Notes: generated from the sequence alone by a model not told the origin. A stretch of 64,000 bases of DNA from Chamaecrista fasciculata (GCA_003254925.1 QANZ01036985.1:1-64000); one strand, 5' to 3'; positions 50,001-60,843 are shown, numbered from the stretch's first letter. Program-made: numbers and translations.

Positions 50001-50804
50001 TTTTGTTAAGGAATTTTCTTTTTACCATTATGGTAATCTCTTGATATTTATCGTCATCTCAATATTTTAAGGATTTTTAGCTTTCTTTTTAATGCAGTTC
50101 TTCCAGATTTTTCACAAGTATACAGCTTCATTGGCAGTGTGTTTGACCCAAATGAAGCTGGGCATCTACAGAAACTGAAAGGAATGGACCCTATAGATGT
50201 CGAGACGGTATAGCCATTAGTATATTTCCAAGTTGATCTATATTTTGATATGATGGATTGTTATGTATTAATTTTTGGGGCCCAAAGTCCCTTTTGATTT
50301 GCTTTAGGGCTTAGGCAATTTAATTCGGTTGCATCTTAAGTGAATTCAGATGTTAAAGCTTTTTCTCTAGCTAATAAAACTGATGATTGAACTTGTGCAT
50401 CTGTTGCACTTACAGATTATCCTTTGGCTTTGGTTGTGTCCAGGTGCTACTGTTGATGAGAAATTTGTCTATCAACTTAACTAGCCCAGATTTTGAGGAT
50501 CATGTAAGTCTGGCTGTTTTAATTGTTCGGTGTGCTTTATGAATTCATATACTATAATTTGCAGTTTGGGTTTGATAAAGGGATTTCATCATTCTCAGTT
50601 CTTATGATGTCGTCATGAAATTCTGTTAATTGTCAGAGATGAATGTTTAATTGCTACATCAATGCTGATACCCAAAAGATAACATTGCTGTGCTTGTGGT
50701 GATATATGCAGAGAAGGGTTATTACGTCCTATGAGATGGAACTGGAGACGAATAGCTACATTATTTCTGACAGACCCCTGCATGATGAGCAGTTGAAGTG
50801 TTAG
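44055..50804 (+). CDS. REVEILLE-type (RVE6/RVE8 group) single-Myb factor, eight exons
   Basis: Exons: 44055-44302, 45644-45701, 46841-46964, 47046-47213, 47334-47435, 50098-50207, 50444-50503, 50712-50804. They join in phase to 963 bp, 320 residues. The N-terminus [20 protein letters not shown] is followed by a CCA1-like Myb domain at about residues 65-116, split by two introns, with SHAQKYF at 105-111 and then a basic [17 protein letters not shown]. The C-terminal LCL region has [20 protein letters not shown] and [19 protein letters not shown]. The RVE4/6/8 group activates evening genes in the circadian clock, with LNK co-activators, in the nucleus. Seven introns were placed; six are GT-AG. 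Intron 5 uses GC at 47436-47437: reading on would hit a stop at 47447. It is most like Arabidopsis RVE6 (recall). Confidence 0.92.
49393..49713 (+). mobile_element. Solo LTR in RVE intron 5 (fossil)
   Basis: The 321-bp sequence starts tgttaggatcc and ends ggattctaaca, the TG...CA form of an LTR with short inverted ends. It is flanked by identical 5-bp target copies, gttgc (49388-49392 and 49714-49718). No internal retroelement sequence is left, so it is the usual product of LTR-LTR recombination. The length and 5-bp duplication suit Copia, though gypsy is not excluded. The intact duplication suggests a moderate age. Confidence 0.85.
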
Positions 50805-52319
50805 TAAGATTGTTTGGAAGCGGTCAAATTGCTCCATTTCTTGGTAAGCAGTGGGTGTTCCATGATTTTCCATGATGAGTTAAAATGCCTTGGAATGGCA
50901 ACTCACTGAATTTCTGAGTCAATTATGAAGAATTCTTCTCCAGTTTGTTATCACTGTTGCTTACTGTGTCAGCTCAATGAGGCGTGTATCTCTTCATTCA
51001 TTTTGGTGTCTTGTGTATATATAACATATGTTGAAAAAAATAATAATGTGATAATGTATATTCCTAGTTTTTTGAGGTCTGTACAGCACCAATTTATAGA
51101 ATCTGTGTACTTGTTTTCATCAAACATCAAATAGCTTGTATGTGTGGCTCCATTCCTGTAGAGAACTTGAATTATATCCAGTGTATAATTTTTTGGTCAC
51201 TGGATATGTTGATGAGTAATAAGAACTTGTTGAAATTTAGCAAACTTTATCAGATAATTAAGGTTTTCAAATATCTCTTGTAGCGTTGTGCACATGGTAC
51301 TGGTAGGAAAAGTCCCATTTTATTTTGGTAGAGAAATTGATTGTTTGATCAATGTACTAGAGTTATGGAGTTTTGTTTATAACTTGTTAAATTTAATGAC
51401 ACTTATTTTCTACACTCTTTCCGTAAGGATCATTATGAGGGGAGGGTTTAATATGGATCTTATTGAGGATGCTTATGAACCAATTCTTTTGGTTAATTTT
51501 GAAGATCTTAATGATAATATTGATTTGGATATGATCAAGTAAAGTGAGCTTATGTTATGTTGTGATTTGATATTTCTTTTATTGCGTGAGTGTGATTAGT
51601 AACTATAAGTTTGTACCCTCTTAATCTTACGCAAGTGTTCTGAGAAAGCACTTCTAGTCCTTATTTGTTTTGGTATTCAGTAAGGGCCATACTAACTGTA
51701 GATATTAGGTTGTGACTATCAACCTGCTTTTATATATTTATTATGTAGTATGTACCAGAAGGATGAACAAAGTATGATTTTTATGAATTTAAAAATCATA
51801 ATTATTCTTTTCCTTCTTTTTTGCATGATTTCCTTTGTTAAACTTGTATGTTTATTAATGTTCGGACTTGAATCGTTAAATTGTGGCATACATATATATG
51901 GTGTTGTTCACTGATATGGTAGGCAAGTTTTGGATTTTGATTTTTTTCATTCTTGGCAACACAGATCATAATTAGCATTGGTATCTATTGACTGATCCTG
52001 ATCTTTATTTTGGTGGTAAAAAAACCCTTTTATCAGATGTCTTTTAGATTCTATTTGAACTTCTATTCTTTCCATAAATTCCTGTTGATGAGGCAGCACA
52101 GCTTTCACCTTTCATTTCCTGTGAGTAATGTTAATCTCCATTAATTATAGAGTAAACTAACAATATATATATATACATATATATTGAAACTTCGATAATG
52201 AACTGAGATGTTAATATGTTCCTTCATTTGTTAAATGTTTATAGCTGGTAGCTACATTTAAATGAGTAATAAATACTTTAGGTAAAATGCTTAAAAATGT
52301 ATTTCCATTTTGGTTGTTT
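50805..52319. other. RVE 3' region and gene-free spacer
   Basis: The first few hundred bases are probably the 3' untranslated region. Beyond that I see no exon. A short open stretch at 51426-51542 (MRGGFNMDLIEDAYEPI) has no family I recognise. Confidence 0.4.
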
Positions 52320-53095
52320 ATATTTCAAAAGATTTATATTAGTCCTAAATGTTAACAAAAAGTTTTATTTTGATTCAAAACTATTGAATATAGTCATATT
52401 TCTATTATTTCAAATTTGAATATAATGAGTTTAGAGCTATGTGTTGATTTCAAAGAGTAATTTCTTTATCCAGTTCGTCGTTAGCAAATGAAGTTAAATT
52501 GTTTAAAAAATATACTGCTCCTTTCACGGTAAAATAAGTGAAATGTGTCATATCTCTATTGCTTCAAGTTTGAATGCGATGAATTCGAAGCTAGTTACTC
52601 TTATTGAGTGTTTTTTTTTTTTGCCCAGTTGGGATCATCAACAAATGAGATTAAATTGGGTTGAAAGTGGATTTGAAACGAATTTGTGATAATTTTTTAC
52701 TTTTGTTTTTTATTGTAACTCCACTTTTGAACATGATTTGATCTCATATGTTGAAGGTTTCAACTAGAAAGAAAAATGACTTGTTAAGAGTAACTTGTAG
52801 CTCTTAATTCGTCAAAATTGAAACGAGAGAGATACGATCAATTTTACTTCTTTGACCGTAAAATGAACCACCCACTTTTGTAATTCAATTTAACCTCGTT
52901 TGTCATAGGTAGAAAAAAGATTTATGAAGAGTAATTTGTAGTTCTAAATTAGTCATATTCAGAATTAAAACGAAAGAGCTATGATTGATTATATTCAATA
53001 AATTTTGGATCAAAATGAAACATTTTGTTAAAATTTAGAATCAATATGAAACTCTTGAAATGTAAAGGACCAAAATGAACACTACATATACTTAG
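52320..53095. repeat. Inverted-repeat element with the ~180-bp module
   Basis: The left part reads gtttatatttcaaaagattt and the right part complements it (actcttgaaatgtaaagg). The module lies in both orientations. It is similar in plan to 42369-43167. Confidence 0.55.
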
Positions 53096-53102
53096 AATTA
53101 AG

Positions 53103-53484
53103 ATAAAAGTACTAATTTCGTCTTTAAACTTTCCACCAACTGTCAATTTCGTCCTTGATCTTTTTTTATTGTCAATTTTGTCCCCAATGTTTATATTTTG
53201 GTCCATTTTATCCTTTACTCTTACTTTAATCAAACATTAATGATAGAATCTACATGATTAACTGGCCAAACAACGTACTTAATGGTATATAATGTAAAAT
53301 TGATAGAAAAAAAAACTCAAATCTTAACTCATATTGAAAAAATAAGATACAGTTTGTCGTTAATTTATTGAAAAAAGTTAGTCAAAGGACAAAATTGACC
53401 AAAATGTAAAGCATGGGGACGAAATTGACATAAAAAAAATTAAAAATAAAATTAAAGTTTGAGGATGAAACTAATATTTTTGCC
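53103..53484. repeat. 'agtactaatttcgtc' inverted-repeat element
   Basis: It starts agtactaatttcgtctttaa after gataaa and ends atgaaactaatatttttgcc. It belongs to the 8895-9370 family and lies against the preceding element. Confidence 0.6.
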
Positions 53485-53732
53485 TAGAATTAAAATGACC
53501 CTTTTGACACACAAATATAATACAATATAATACAACAAGGACTTGGTTGTCGCGTTCCATCGTGGAGTCTTCGTCCTCCTTTCCTTTCGTTTCGTATCTT
53601 CCCAACGAAATTTCAGCGCAAACCACATTTTCAAACACTCAATTTGGCTTTTCTTTTCGCGTGGGACCATTATTGATTCATCATTCATCTACTATCGTCC
53701 TATATTCATCTTGCCAAACTTCAAGGTCAAAA

Positions 53733-54050
53733 TCTCGAACTAGTCCTGAATATGTGGAATAGATTTTAAATTGGTGCTGAAAATCTCATTTATTTCAAAT
53801 TGATCATATATATTATTATAATTTCTCAAATTGGTCACAAACTGAAAATATTTTTCTCGTTTTAAGTTTAGATGCGACGAGTTTAGATTTGTGTGTTGCT
53901 TTTGATTAGTACTTTTTTATTTAGTTGAGACTGTCAACAAACGAGGTTATATCAAATCTTGAAAGTCGGTTGCTCATTTCACAGTCAAATAAGTAAAGCT
54001 AGTCATATCTCTTTTGTTTCAAATTCAAATGTGATGAGTTAAATCTATTA
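53733..54050. repeat. Partial copy of the module-bearing element
   Basis: It contains gaatatgtggaatagatttt, then gttttaagtttagatgcgac and a second cttttgtttcaaattcaaatg. Its right end is lost. Confidence 0.5.
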
Positions 54051-54299
54051 ATAAATACATCTCTTTATGCAAATAATATAACTTTTCTCTCCACAACTAG
54101 AGATCATGGACTAACTATTTTTTCAAGCAAGTAAATGAACTAAATGCATCTTAAACAAGATCCCATAAGTCATAAACTCATAATAATCAAATTCAACATG
54201 TCAACTCTCAAGTTTCAAGTTCATCACACACAATTTTAAAGTTCAAAAGTACAAAATCCAAAAAAAAAAAACATCAATCTGACCCAGTATAAAAAAATA

Positions 54300-54480
54300 A
54301 ATAAATAAATTGAGAACCGCCGGTCCGGTCCAGCGGTTGGACCCGAGTTTTCGGTTCTTGGCCGGTTATTTCCGGTCCAATCCGGTCCAACTATCATTTT
54401 AGTTCAAATGATTGAACCAACTCGCTCATCTCTTCGGCTAGCGGTCCGACCGACCGGTCCGGTCTGGTTTTCACAACAAT
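54300..54480. mobile_element. GC-rich hAT-like MITE remnant
   Basis: The dense ccggtccggtcc/ggaccgaccgg motifs on both sides (gaaccgccggtccggtcc; gaccgaccggtccggtctgg) are arranged as inverted ends around an AT-richer core. This is the style of the 922-1091 element. I could not fix the target duplication. Confidence 0.5.
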
Positions 54481-54856
54481 GTATATAACTTAATCAAGAG
54501 TTTTCAAAATAGCACAAAATTATTAAACTTTTATACTTCATTTAGATGGTAATTATATTTTTTTTTTTTTGCAAAAGTATTATTGGTGCCCATTATTTAG
54601 GGGTGTTATTATTCTCCATATATTTGAATATCCCTATTTTTTTTATAGTTATTTCTACTAATTTAATTTAGCAATAAAAAATTATACAGCTTCAATATTA
54701 AAATTTATTCTCTTTTGCTTCTTCTATATTTGTATCTATTCTCCCCTTTTTCCTTTCCATATAAAAAAATATTTAAAATATTATACAATAATAAGAACTC
54801 AATTACTCTAGTCTAAGGACGGAGTTCAACTTCTGGACAGGTGTAGATATTTTAGA

Positions 54857-55535
54857 AAGAAAAAATCTATTATTTGGTCCTTCAATCTTTACTAAGTCAA
54901 CGATTTAGTCCTTAAAAAATAGAAATAATTAACTCAAACCCTTATTTTCCACAATTGTCAACTATTTGATCTTTCAAACGTTATCCGTTAACTAACATGA
55001 TGTCATGAATGTTTATTCCTAGCATGGCTTCATTAAATACCATTGCAACATTCTAATTAGTTAAAAAATAAAATCTCCAACTTAAATTGAAGTTTTACTA
55101 TTTACATTAGCTTCAGACTTATACAAATTTTGAGACTAGAATTGAGACTTGTTGTAACTATTATTTTCACATTTGCAACTCATATTTGGAGGAAGAAAAT
55201 ACGAAAAAAAGATGAACCTTATTACCTTAATAAGTAGTAATAGTGTTCTTGAACCTTAACTGATGCGACTATAAAAATTATAGAAAGTGATGGAGATTGA
55301 GACTAAGGTAGATTGTGGTTGTTCTTTTCACTTTTTGTATATATTGCACTTAATTATGACACATGTACATTTAACAATCATGTCACTACTTTATTAAGCA
55401 ACATTGAAAAGTTTCAGAGACCAAATAATTGATTGTAATTATTCAAAGATTAAATAGTATATTATTATTATTCAAGAACCAAATTATTAAAAATTTAAAA
55501 ATTGAGGGACCAAACAATAAATTTTCTCTATTTTA
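54857..55535. repeat. Inverted-end element 'tattatttggtcc'
   Basis: The left side is aaaatctattatttggtcc and the right side gggaccaaacaataaatttt, which are complementary. It is related in style to 21024-21587 and lies directly upstream of the HIPP gene. Confidence 0.55.
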
Positions 55536-55730
55536 GAAGTATTGCAAAACCAATATGACAAAAAAATAGTGACCAGTGGTTAATCAACCATTTTTTTATG
55601 GACTTTTTAGTCTAATACGACTGCTTCATGCTGACCGTTCATTACCAATTTGCTTTGACTTGGCTTGACTTTGTCCTTTATTATTTTTTTTTTCCTTCTA
55701 TCTCTTACTTAAGTCCCTTTTCCCTTTCAC

Positions 55731-55794
55731 TATAAAATCCTTCAAATCTTAGCCTCACCACTTCATCATCATTCATCACTCATCATTTTAATTC

Positions 55795-55821
<27 letters not shown>
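55731..55821 (+). promoter_or_regulatory. HIPP promoter: TATA box and CT tract
   Basis: tataaaa at 55731-55737 stands 130 bases before the start codon. A pure ct run (about 55795-55821) lies in the likely 5' leader. Pyrimidine patches near the start of transcription are common in plant promoters. Confidence 0.6.
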
Positions 55822-55826
<5 letters not shown>

Positions 55827-55860
55827 TCGCCATAGCCAAATCTTCACCTACCCAACATCA

Positions 55861-57419
55861 ATGAAGGTGAGAGAATTAGCCTAATACTTCCCTTTCTGAA
55901 ATCTTGACTCTGTTTTTCCATATCAACAAAACTTATGTCTCTTAATTTGATCATTGGAATTATCTGATATATTTATATTTATATTTATATATATCTCCTG
56001 ACATCTTTGTGTTTATGATTTTCTTCTTCACAGAAAGTTGTGCTCAAGGCTGACCTATATGATGACAGAATTAAGACCAAAGCCATGAAGGCAGTCTCTG
56101 GCCTCTCAGGTTAGTTAAATTATATTTCCCAATTTAATCCTCTGATATTCCTCTGGTCTCCCATCTTACAGATCCAGCTAATTTAACAAGAAAAAAAAGT
56201 ATTTTTTTAATCTTAAAATTTGGATTTAGATTCCTATTATTCTTTTTTTTTTGGCCGTAAGATTCCTATTATTAGAAATATGTTTTTTGTCTCTAATTTT
56301 CTTACAAATATTAACCATTTAATCCCAAGAACTATATTTACTAAATAGTAGATGTTGCTAAAAGAAACAAGAACAAAAATTTATATTTAACTAAAAATCA
56401 TAATTTTGAGATAAATTGGGAGACCAAAAAATAATTTTTTTTTCTGTAGGTCAAATAGTCATTTTAGTCCTCAAACTATGGTATCAATTTTATTCTGGTC
56501 CTAAAACTATTTTTATTTTATTTTAGTCCACAATTTTTTACATTTGTTTTGTTTTGGTCCTCAAAATGTGATTTCATCTAGTTTCCACTATTATTTCTAA
56601 CCTAAACAATTGAGATAGATCATTTCTCTTTCATATGTGTCATAATAATAAGTGAGTTGACAAATTGATGGAGAAAATTTTTCACTCTTTAAAATAAAAA
56701 TAACCACAAATTTTCCTCTAATTTGTGATTAAAGAGGAAGATTTTTCTTTCTTGGCTAACTCACTTGTTATTACACATATAATAGTGAAATGGTCCATCT
56801 CTAGTGTCTAGGTTGGAAATAATGACACATACCCGTCGAAATCACATTTTAAGGACCAAAACGAAACAAATGTGAAAGTTTGATGATAAAAAAGAACAAA
56901 AAATAGTTTTAGGATTAAAATGAAAATGACACTATAGTTTAAGGACCAAAATAAAGTTTGACCCTCTTTATAATACCAAAAGCAGCCCTTAATTTTTCTC
57001 TGTTCTTTAGTTTCAAAAGGAAAGAAAGAGACCATAATGAGATAAACTTCCAAAAATTGATGGGGTTTTTGGTAATTTCTGCAGGGGTTGAATCAGTTTC
57101 TGTGGACATGAAAGACAAGAAGATGACACTAACAGGTGACATAGATCCAGTGAGTGTAGTTGGGAAACTGAGGAAGTTATGTCACACAGAGATAGTGTCT
57201 GTTGGGCCAGCAAAAGAGCCAGAGAAGAAGAAAGAAGAGGAAAAGAAAGAAGACAAAAAAGCAGAAGATAAGAAGAAAGACACAAAGGATAATAATCAAA
57301 TAGTGATTGATCCTATTAAGGCAGCACAAGAAGCATATCTTAATCAAATGAGAGCTCAGTATTACTATGGATATGCTAGGAGTGTGGAAGAGGATCCTAA
57401 TGCTTGTGTTATATGCTAA
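55861..57419 (+). CDS. Heavy-metal-associated isoprenylated plant protein (HIPP), three exons
   Basis: Exons: 55861-55866, 56034-56109, 57085-57419; 417 bp, 138 residues. The first exon codes only MK, a very small start exon often seen in this family. The HMA ferredoxin-like fold spans about residues 2-68 (KKVVLKADLYDDRIKTKAMK, then VSVDMKDKKMTLTGDIDP). The metal-binding CxxC of the first loop is absent; the position reads LYDDRIKTK. A charged lysine/glutamate linker follows, then NQMRAQYYYGYA. The protein ends CVIC, a CaaX box for farnesylation or geranylgeranylation, so membrane or protein association is likely. HIPPs act in metal handling and stress; without the cysteines a role as a binding partner is more likely than copper transfer. 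A 515-bp MITE sits in intron 2. Confidence 0.92.
56449..56963. repeat. 'ggtcaaatagtcattttag' MITE in HIPP intron 2
   Basis: It starts ggtcaaatagtcattttagtc and ends ggaccaaaataaagtttgacc, which are complementary. It is a sister of 25810-26384. It leaves the splice sites at 56110 and 57084 untouched. Confidence 0.7.
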
Positions 57420-57829
57420 ATTCAGAATGAATTGGAGAAGAAAGAGTGATTAGAAAGGTTGTTATTATTAATTAATTTATGTGTTGTTTTATTGTTTCTC
57501 AGAGAGGGATTTGGTGTGTACAGTATGATAGGTTGAAATTTTGTTTATATGTTTTACATTGTATACAAAATCAGTTATAATAATTTCACGGATTGATGAC
57601 TCATTTTCCGTAAGATGCATATTTCATAGTATTATATTTTGCTTAAGTAAAGTTGGTTTAAATAATATAAGTGGTTTGGCATCACTTAATTTATTCAAAT
57701 TTGAGACCACTGAATATAGTTGTTCTAATTGAAGATTCAAATGAAATCTGAATTAATCAGGACGAAGTCACGCGGACAACTAATATATATATATATATAT
57801 ACTTAAACTTGGAATATCACGAAGAAAAT

Positions 57830-57985
57830 ATCAAATTAGGGACGGAATATTTCCGTCCTTAATTGTAGGAAATTATGTCCCTAATCATATTAGGAACAAA
57901 ATTAGGAATGGAATCGATTCTGTCGATAAACAGTTTGTCTCAAATATTTAGGGACAAAATTTTTGTTCCATCGCTAAATGATCTA
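57830..57985. repeat. 'gggacggaat' repeat fragment
   Basis: A short hairpin gacggaa-tat-ttccgtc is followed by further gggacaaaat / gtccctaat phrases. It resembles the terminal part of a DNA transposon. No second end was found. Confidence 0.4.
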
Positions 57986-58307
57986 GCGTATTCATTATTA
58001 TTTGGTTTTTGGGTTTCTTCCTATGTGGTAAAACCTAATATATGAGATCCACTTATTTGAGCCTATTAAGGTTATTATTGTCTTATCATATCATATCTCT
58101 TGTATTCTTGGGTAAGCTTAAGCAAAAAACTCCTAGAATAGCAAAAATAGAGAGAGAAAAATTAGATTTTTACCCAACTGAAAGGAGAGGAAAGGTTTAT
58201 CATTTTTCAGACTTGCTTAACTTTTTTGGCGATCAGACGGTGATCTGATCTCTGATCAGACTGAAATTTTGGGAGAAAGTATTTGACATATAGTTCTTCA
58301 TTTTGTA

Positions 58308-58655
58308 GGGGTGCACACAGGTCGGGCAACAGGGTCCAGTCGAACTCGACCGGGCCAAATTTGTTTTTTCCAAAATTTTTATATTTATTTTCTTAGATCA
58401 TTTATATGTTTTATATGATTTTTAACTTGTATATATTGATCAAAAATTAATTTTGGATCACTTTAGTGATTTTTTTATTATTAAAAACATTTAATTTGAT
58501 TTATTTGTTAAAAAAAATATTTGATTTAATAGAGATTAAGTATATGTTTTATATATTTTTTTAATATACAATTAACAAAAATAATAACATATGTATATTT
58601 TCTACACTAAAAAAAATTATTTTGTAAAAGAAAATATAAATATATATAATAAAAA
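58308..58655 (+). mobile_element. Half of a GC-rich hAT-like element
   Basis: It starts taggggtgcacacaggtcgg and moves into AT-rich sequence homologous to 24186-24470. As in that copy, the right GC-rich end is absent. Confidence 0.55.
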
Positions 58656-58658
58656 AAT

Positions 58659-58915
58659 GGCCAAAGTCCTATTTTGGTCCCCCAGTTATGCTCCTTGTTC
58701 CAAATAGGTCCCCCAGTTATTTTTTGTTCCATATTGGTCCCCCAGTTATGCAAAACTTGAAAAAGTTGGTCCCTCTAACGTTTTCCATCCATTTTTCCGT
58801 TAAAAAAAGAGGAAAAATAAACTTTCATCCCCAAAAGTTTTATTTTCTTATATTAAGGTCCTTTTCTTTTTATAATAAGATCAAAACATAGGAAAAATGA
58901 AGTTGCAAAATCTGG
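58659..58915. repeat. 'ggccaaagtcctattttgg' repeat, partial
   Basis: It holds three 'gtcccccagttatg' phrases in close succession, then a run shared with 5990-6105. The right end is missing. Confidence 0.5.
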
Positions 58916-59198
58916 ACTGGTTTTCTTGACATCCCTACACTGTCGACTGTCGTGTTTCGTCATTTTCGACAATTGGCTTGTCATTTGTGGTCCGATTGAG
59001 CTGATTTTTTGTGAGCTTCGTTACTTACTATTTCTCATTTTGAATCATGGAGATTGCATTCTGACAGTCCAAACTCTGTCAGAGAATTTAAATAATAGCC
59101 TATCTCTCTTGTTTAGCTCTATCTCGTTAGTGTGCTTGTATGTGGTTGGGTTATCATTTTAATTCAGTTGTGGCTTACTTAATATTTGTAAGACATTA

Positions 59199-59777
59199 TT
59201 GGTGATAATAGATTTCATTTGGAGGAATCCTGAGTCTGTTGTCTTCCTTTGTTTTCAAAGAGGAACAAGCCTTCAAGAATGAGTCAAGTACACCTTTGCA
59301 ATTGAGCAAGGGGAATGTGACCACCGGAAGGATCTTAATGCCTTCTCGAAAGGGAGCCATATGAGGGATTGGCTTGTCAGGAATAGAGAATGGTGTATTG
59401 TTGGAGTCATCAGAATCATTGGTGGAGTCATCATCGTCTGAATCTTGAGGCCTCCCAGTCTTTGTGATTTGCTTCAGAACGTGGTCCACGTTATTGTGGG
59501 CAACTCCTTAGCACTCCTAGTCTTAGGGGCTCGAGGCATCCCAGGTCCTGCGTTGCGCTTTGAAACACGGTCCACGCTATTGTGGGTAACGTCCTCAGCC
59601 CTTCCTGTCTCTGAATCTCTAAGCTGGCTAGACCTTGGTGTATGCTCCATGCTAGACCATTGTGTATGCTCCACGCTCTCAAGACTAGTTTTGTCCTTAT
59701 GAAATGATCAACTTCCAAGTTCGTGGCACGAGAGGTCTGTTTAGTTCGAGCCATGCATGATGATCTGACAAGAGCAA
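59199..59777 (-). pseudogene. Unrecognised gene, probably decayed, with a histone-H3-like start
   Basis: A likely splice acceptor (tttaattgcag) ends at 59778. The first ATG, at 59754, opens MARTKQTSRATNLEVDHF; the first seven residues equal the histone H3 tail and residue 9 is also the same Arg. That frame ends at 59491 (87 residues). Protein-like composition then appears in other frames: one with RAEDVTHNSVDRVSKRN, and one at 59489-59196 with an acidic serine/asparagine run and FPLLNCKGVLDSFLKACSSL. The stretch holds two imperfect internal duplications (a 24-bp unit near 59645-59690, and a longer one around 59480-59590). I do not recognise the family. It could be a dead host gene or part of an unknown repeat. 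The H3 likeness may be chance. Confidence 0.4.
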
Positions 59778-60010
59778 CTGCAATTAAAAGCAATAGATGG
59801 TTACAGTTTAAAAAAAAAAAAAAGAACAAGGAACAAAATAGCAAAAGAATTATATTCGAAGAGATAGAGAAAGAATGAAGAGTTCCTTACAAAGGAGTTG
59901 GAGAGTTCTCAAATCAAAAGATCACAATTTAAAGTTCAAACTTCAAGCTTCAAGACCAAGAGATAATCATAACTCAAAGCATATCTATAAAATCAAGAAG
60001 TTTAGATTTA

Positions 60011-60260
60011 GGGCCTGTTTGGGTGAGCATTACAACTTCATTATCTTTTCATTATCCTCATTTTCATTACATAACTTCATCTACAGTGCTATATGGGTGT
60101 TTGTTTTGCAATTATAAAGTCATTACAAAAATATCACTTCATTACATATTTCATATCCAATTACTAACATACCCCTACTCAAATACCTATAATTACCTAT
60201 ACTCTAATACAAATATAAAAAACTATTTAGCAAAATAGTAATTTTCAATACCCTCATTTN
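60011..60260. mobile_element. Left part of a Tourist/Harbinger-like element
   Basis: It starts gggcctgtttgggt after tta and follows 12231-12500 closely. It stops at the single N at 60260, so the right part is lost in an assembly join. Confidence 0.65.
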
Positions 60261-60473
60261 TGACGCCATAGCTTAGCTCCCTCCATTCATATATATATAT
60301 ATATAGTTACATACATCTCTCTTTCTCTCTCTTTATATATACAATGTATTAAAAGAGAATGTTTTAGATATAAAAAATAAATAAATCAAAAAAGGAGGAG
60401 ACGGTGATGAACGAATTATTTAATAAAGACCAAATTTAAAAAGAAAATCTATGGAAGTCCAAAATATTATTAT

Positions 60474-60843
60474 GGCAAAAGTACTTATTTCGTCCCCAAA
60501 CTTTATACTAACTATCAATTTCGTTCCCAATCCTTTTTTGTTGTCAATTTCGTCCGTAATGTTTCACATTTTAGTCAATTTTATCTTTTGCTCTTTAGCG
60601 AAATATTATCGACATAATTTATGTGGATAATGATAAATAATGTAAAACCGATAGAAAAAGAAACTCAAGTCCTCATTCAGATTGAAAAATATGATGTAAT
60701 CTGTCGTTAATTAATTGAAAGTTAATCAAAGAATAAAATTAACTAAAATGTGAAACATCAGGGACGAAATTGACAGCAAAAAAAGATTGAAGATGAAATT
60801 GACTGTTAATTTAAAGTTTGGAGACGAAATTAATACTTTTACC
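60474..60843. repeat. 'ggcaaaagtacttatttcg' inverted-repeat element
   Basis: It starts ggcaaaagtacttatttcg and ends acgaaattaatacttttacc. It belongs to the 8895-9370 family. Confidence 0.65.

Noticed and set aside
51288-51542. Possible small gene downstream of the Myb gene
   Set aside because: The frame has a few protein-like residues near its end but no family match and no clear promoter or splice signals.
59199-59777. Centromeric histone H3 gene
   Set aside because: Only the first nine residues resemble H3; there is no histone fold afterwards.
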